A model generated the notes under the pieces. It was not told where the DNA came from. It saw only the letters and a list, made by a program, of their open reading frames with translations, and made no database searches. From Elusimicrobiota bacterium (GTDB taxonomy: Bacteria; Elusimicrobiota; Endomicrobiia; Endomicrobiales; Endomicrobiaceae): a DNA stretch of 7,540 nt. The translations under genes were made by a program, and so were the position numbers. The stretch lies in assembly GCA_031282945.1 (NCBI GenBank), contig JAITCX010000234.1:1-7540 (forward strand), read 5' to 3'. Shown one piece after another: positions 6,012 to 7,540 of this stretch. The stretch's first letter is position 1. Each line of letters starts with the position of its first letter.

Positions 6012-6473
6012 TCATACGCGTCCTACCACCAATTTTTGTCTGCCAAAAAGTTCTGCTAATTCTCTATTGGGTTTAATAACTTCTACTTCTATACTGATAT
6101 TGTTATCCTCAGATAAACCCTTATAAATATCTTGCATATTATTGCCATAAATCCCATCATAAATAGGAGCAATATATAAATCACGCAAAATCTTATTACC
6201 CCTTTTGACTTTAAGCCTTAAGATATAATTCCCTTTTTGTTGATATTGTTTTCGAGTGAATGAATGCGGTGGTTGAAAAAAAATATATACAGCATAGAAC
6301 CGCTGAGAGTTATGTGATAATTTCATTTCAACTTTATCAAATGTTGAAATATCAAAATCTACTTCCGCTAGAATTTCAGCATAAATATCGGCAGGATAAT
6401 AAATTTTATCTACTTTTTTAAAATATACAAAAAATACTATGCCCAAAGTAATAATAAAACTTAAAATCGGCAA
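6012..6473 (-). CDS. Hypothetical single-pass membrane protein, paralogue of the next gene's C-terminal domain
   Basis: The frame from the TTG at 6473 encodes 153 residues: one membrane segment (about 2-18) and a soluble domain. That domain shares YPAD, DFDIS, a G-x-K-I-L-x-D-x-Y-x-A-P stretch and NISIEVEVIKPN with the protein at 5075-5989. The start is uncertain. The TTG has no ribosome binding site, whereas AAGGAG (6529-6534) inside the end of the upstream gene precedes an open extension of this frame with no ATG, GTG or TTG near it. Starting at ATT (6522-6524, 4 bases away) or ATA (6519-6521, 7 bases away) would add 16-17 residues, including the basic stretch RQLRKYK before the membrane helix, a normal N-in anchor. 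The extended gene would overlap the upstream one by a few bases. Function unknown; the second half vaguely recalls small periplasmic beta-rich domains such as DUF5625, which I cannot confirm. Confidence 0.72.
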   Translation of the reverse strand: MPILSFIITLGIVFFVYFKKVDKIYYPADIYAEILAEVDFDISTFDKVEMKLSHNSQRFYAVYIFFQPPHSFTRKQYQQKGNYILRLKVKRGNKILRDLYIAPIYDGIYGNNMQDIYKGLSEDNNISIEVEVIKPNRELAELFGRQKLVVGRV

Positions 6474-6517
6474 TTTATATTTTCTTAGTTGCCGGATATA
6501 ATACGAAAACGAATTTT

Positions 6518-7237
6518 TTATAATGGTTCTCCTTCAAACATTTTAATCATTGCATTTACTAAAAATAATTTATTTAATTCCTCTAATTCTTCCAATGTTA
6601 ATTTTTTCCGCAATCTTTTTATAATAACTCCATCACTTCCCCTATCTTGAATCCCCTTATCCAAATCAATAACTGAAAAATAATTATTAATTGAATAATT
6701 ATATCTGCGGTAGTAATTTAGTGAGAACTGATCCACAACAACATATTTTTTCTTGACTTTATCTAATCGCAAATAAAACCCTTGTCTATGTATTAAAGAT
6801 TGGTCAGCATCATAGGCATCTTTATACCGAATCACAAACCGCTCAAAAACAATATATCTACCTTTTTTCAATTGTTCGTCTTGCAAATAAAATCGTTTTG
6901 CCATTTTACTTAAACATTTATCATAATTATAATTGGATTCAAAAACGGCCTCATCAACTGCCATTTTTATTTTTATTATATTACCGCCTACTACTCTTAC
7001 AATCGTAGAATCTGTATAATTATAATCAAACTTTTCGCTTAATTTGTATAAGTTCCAAAAAACATTTAAATAATTATTACCATATTCCATTTTTATTGAT
7101 TTAAAATAATCTGTTTGAAAAGACTTTTTTATATCACCAATTTTTATTTCCGCTCCGCCATACCCAGTAAAGATAAAAAATATTAAAATAATAAAACTTA
7201 AAATTTTAATTATTCTCATCTTTAATAATTCCTCCAT
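6518..7237 (-). CDS. Hypothetical secreted protein with signal peptide
   Basis: I do not recognise this 239-residue protein. A basic start and hydrophobic core (MRIIKILSFIILIFFIFTG, 7-25) followed by YGGA (26-29) look like a Sec signal peptide cut near Ala29. There is no lipobox cysteine. The mature part is rich in Tyr, Lys and Asp/Asn, with alternating hydrophobic patterns such as RYIVFERFVIRYKD (127-140) and GFYLRLDKVKKKYVVVDQFSLNYY (153-176) that suggest beta strands. A charged stretch (208-227) looks helical. Two starts compete: ATG at 7237 with AAGGA 6 bases upstream, and ATG at 7219 with GGAGG 11 bases upstream; both keep the signal peptide. It heads a likely three-gene operon, and its last codons carry the ribosome binding site of the next gene. 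Confidence 0.78.
   Translation of the reverse strand: MEELLKMRIIKILSFIILIFFIFTGYGGAEIKIGDIKKSFQTDYFKSIKMEYGNNYLNVFWNLYKLSEKFDYNYTDSTIVRVVGGNIIKIKMAVDEAVFESNYNYDKCLSKMAKRFYLQDEQLKKGRYIVFERFVIRYKDAYDADQSLIHRQGFYLRLDKVKKKYVVVDQFSLNYYRRYNYSINNYFSVIDLDKGIQDRGSDGVIIKRLRKKLTLEELEELNKLFLVNAMIKMFEGEPL
6529..6534 (-). promoter_or_regulatory. Ribosome binding site without a standard start codon
   Basis: AAGGAG on the minus strand lies in the last codons of the secreted-protein gene (stop TAA at 6518-6520). It is well placed to start the next gene, but only ATT (6522-6524) or ATA (6519-6521) is available in that gene's frame. The nearest accepted start, TTG at 6473, is about 55 bases away. Confidence 0.45.
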
Positions 7238-7238
7238 T

Positions 7239-7540
7239 TTAAGTCCTTAAATCGATCTCTTTTACTATTCTCTAAAAAACTTTTTCGCTAATGTTTGTAT
7301 GATTGTCAGGATACATTTTCTTTAATTTTTTAAAATAAGAATTAGGAGAAGGTCATATATCTAATGGGAACTCCACCTTCCTTTTTTTTGTTTCGCTATA
7401 CGAATATTCTTTGGAATAATCAGACGCTTGCATTAAATTTCCGCTCCCAAAATATCCGCTTTTTTCTCTAAGCCCCATATAATTTTTTATAATCCATGTC
7501 CTGATTTATAATATAATTCCATATATCCCACTATAAGAAA
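7239..7540 (-). pseudogene. Probable decayed 3' end of a gene, running off the right edge
   Basis: One minus-strand frame gives protein-like sequence across this stretch, broken by in-frame stops. An ATG-initiated 41-codon part (7353-7478, MGLREKSGYFGSGNLMQASD...) ends in TGA. The same frame continues after it (PSPNSYFKKLKKMYPDNH..., to a TAG at 7272-7274) and then to a TAA at 7239-7241, one base before the ATG of the next gene, as expected of an operon partner. Further right, the frame shifted by one gives WDIWNYIINQDMDYKKLYGA before a stop at 7470-7472, suggesting an old frameshift. Three interruptions in about 100 codons is fewer than expected for random DNA this AT-rich but is not proof. 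The parent family is unknown; DYKK...FGSGN faintly recalls C-terminal polymorphic toxin domains. Confidence 0.35.

Noticed and set aside
5472..6059. 195-codon plus-strand frame rich in Ile and Lys
   Set aside because: It is the complement of the hydrophobic N-terminal half of the minus-strand membrane protein. Its composition simply mirrors that strand, and the minus-strand gene has a ribosome binding site and a paralogue.
7353..7355. TGA read as tryptophan (alternative genetic code) or selenocysteine
   Set aside because: The clear genes have no in-frame TGA, encode Trp with TGG, and one gene ends in TGA. The same frame also meets TAG, so decay is simpler.

Overview
The window is bacterial DNA with every well-supported gene on the minus strand. 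It holds two different blocks separated by an AT-rich intergenic stretch.

Block 1 (about 424-4664) is a conserved metabolic operon, read right to left: psd (phosphatidylserine decarboxylase), pssA (phosphatidylserine synthase), leuA (2-isopropylmalate synthase) and gldA (glycerol dehydrogenase). The first three are packed without gaps: the psd stop abuts the pssA start, and pssA overlaps leuA by 11 bases. gldA follows after 35 bases with its own strong ribosome binding site and is closed by a hairpin at 424-452. PssA and Psd are consecutive steps of phosphatidylethanolamine synthesis, LeuA commits carbon to leucine, and GldA oxidises glycerol. A candidate promoter with an overlapping inverted repeat lies just upstream of psd. 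Psd has Ser-Ser where the self-cleavage site of its family normally reads Gly-Ser.

Block 2 (about 5075-7540) is visibly more AT-rich and holds three unrecognised genes for envelope proteins, also read right to left: a secreted Tyr-rich protein, a single-pass membrane protein and a polytopic membrane protein. The last two share a homologous C-terminal domain, so they are tandem paralogues. The polytopic one also contains a repeated hydrophobic unit. The middle gene has no ATG or GTG start where its ribosome binding site lies. Upstream, 7239-7540 looks like the decayed 3' end of another gene. The block reads as accessory cargo; a toxin/immunity origin is possible but unproven.

The left end (1-423) is non-coding and repetitive: a strong hairpin, a duplicated unit of about 100 bases, and a tandem array of 22-base units whose plus strand is almost free of T.

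The psd-pssA-leuA order and the short Psd type occur in several Gram-negative and deep-branching anaerobic lineages. The phosphatidylethanolamine pathway, a fermentative GldA and moderate-to-low GC would suit an anaerobic, possibly gut-associated bacterium (for example Elusimicrobiota-like). There is no phylogenetic marker gene here, so this is only a guess.
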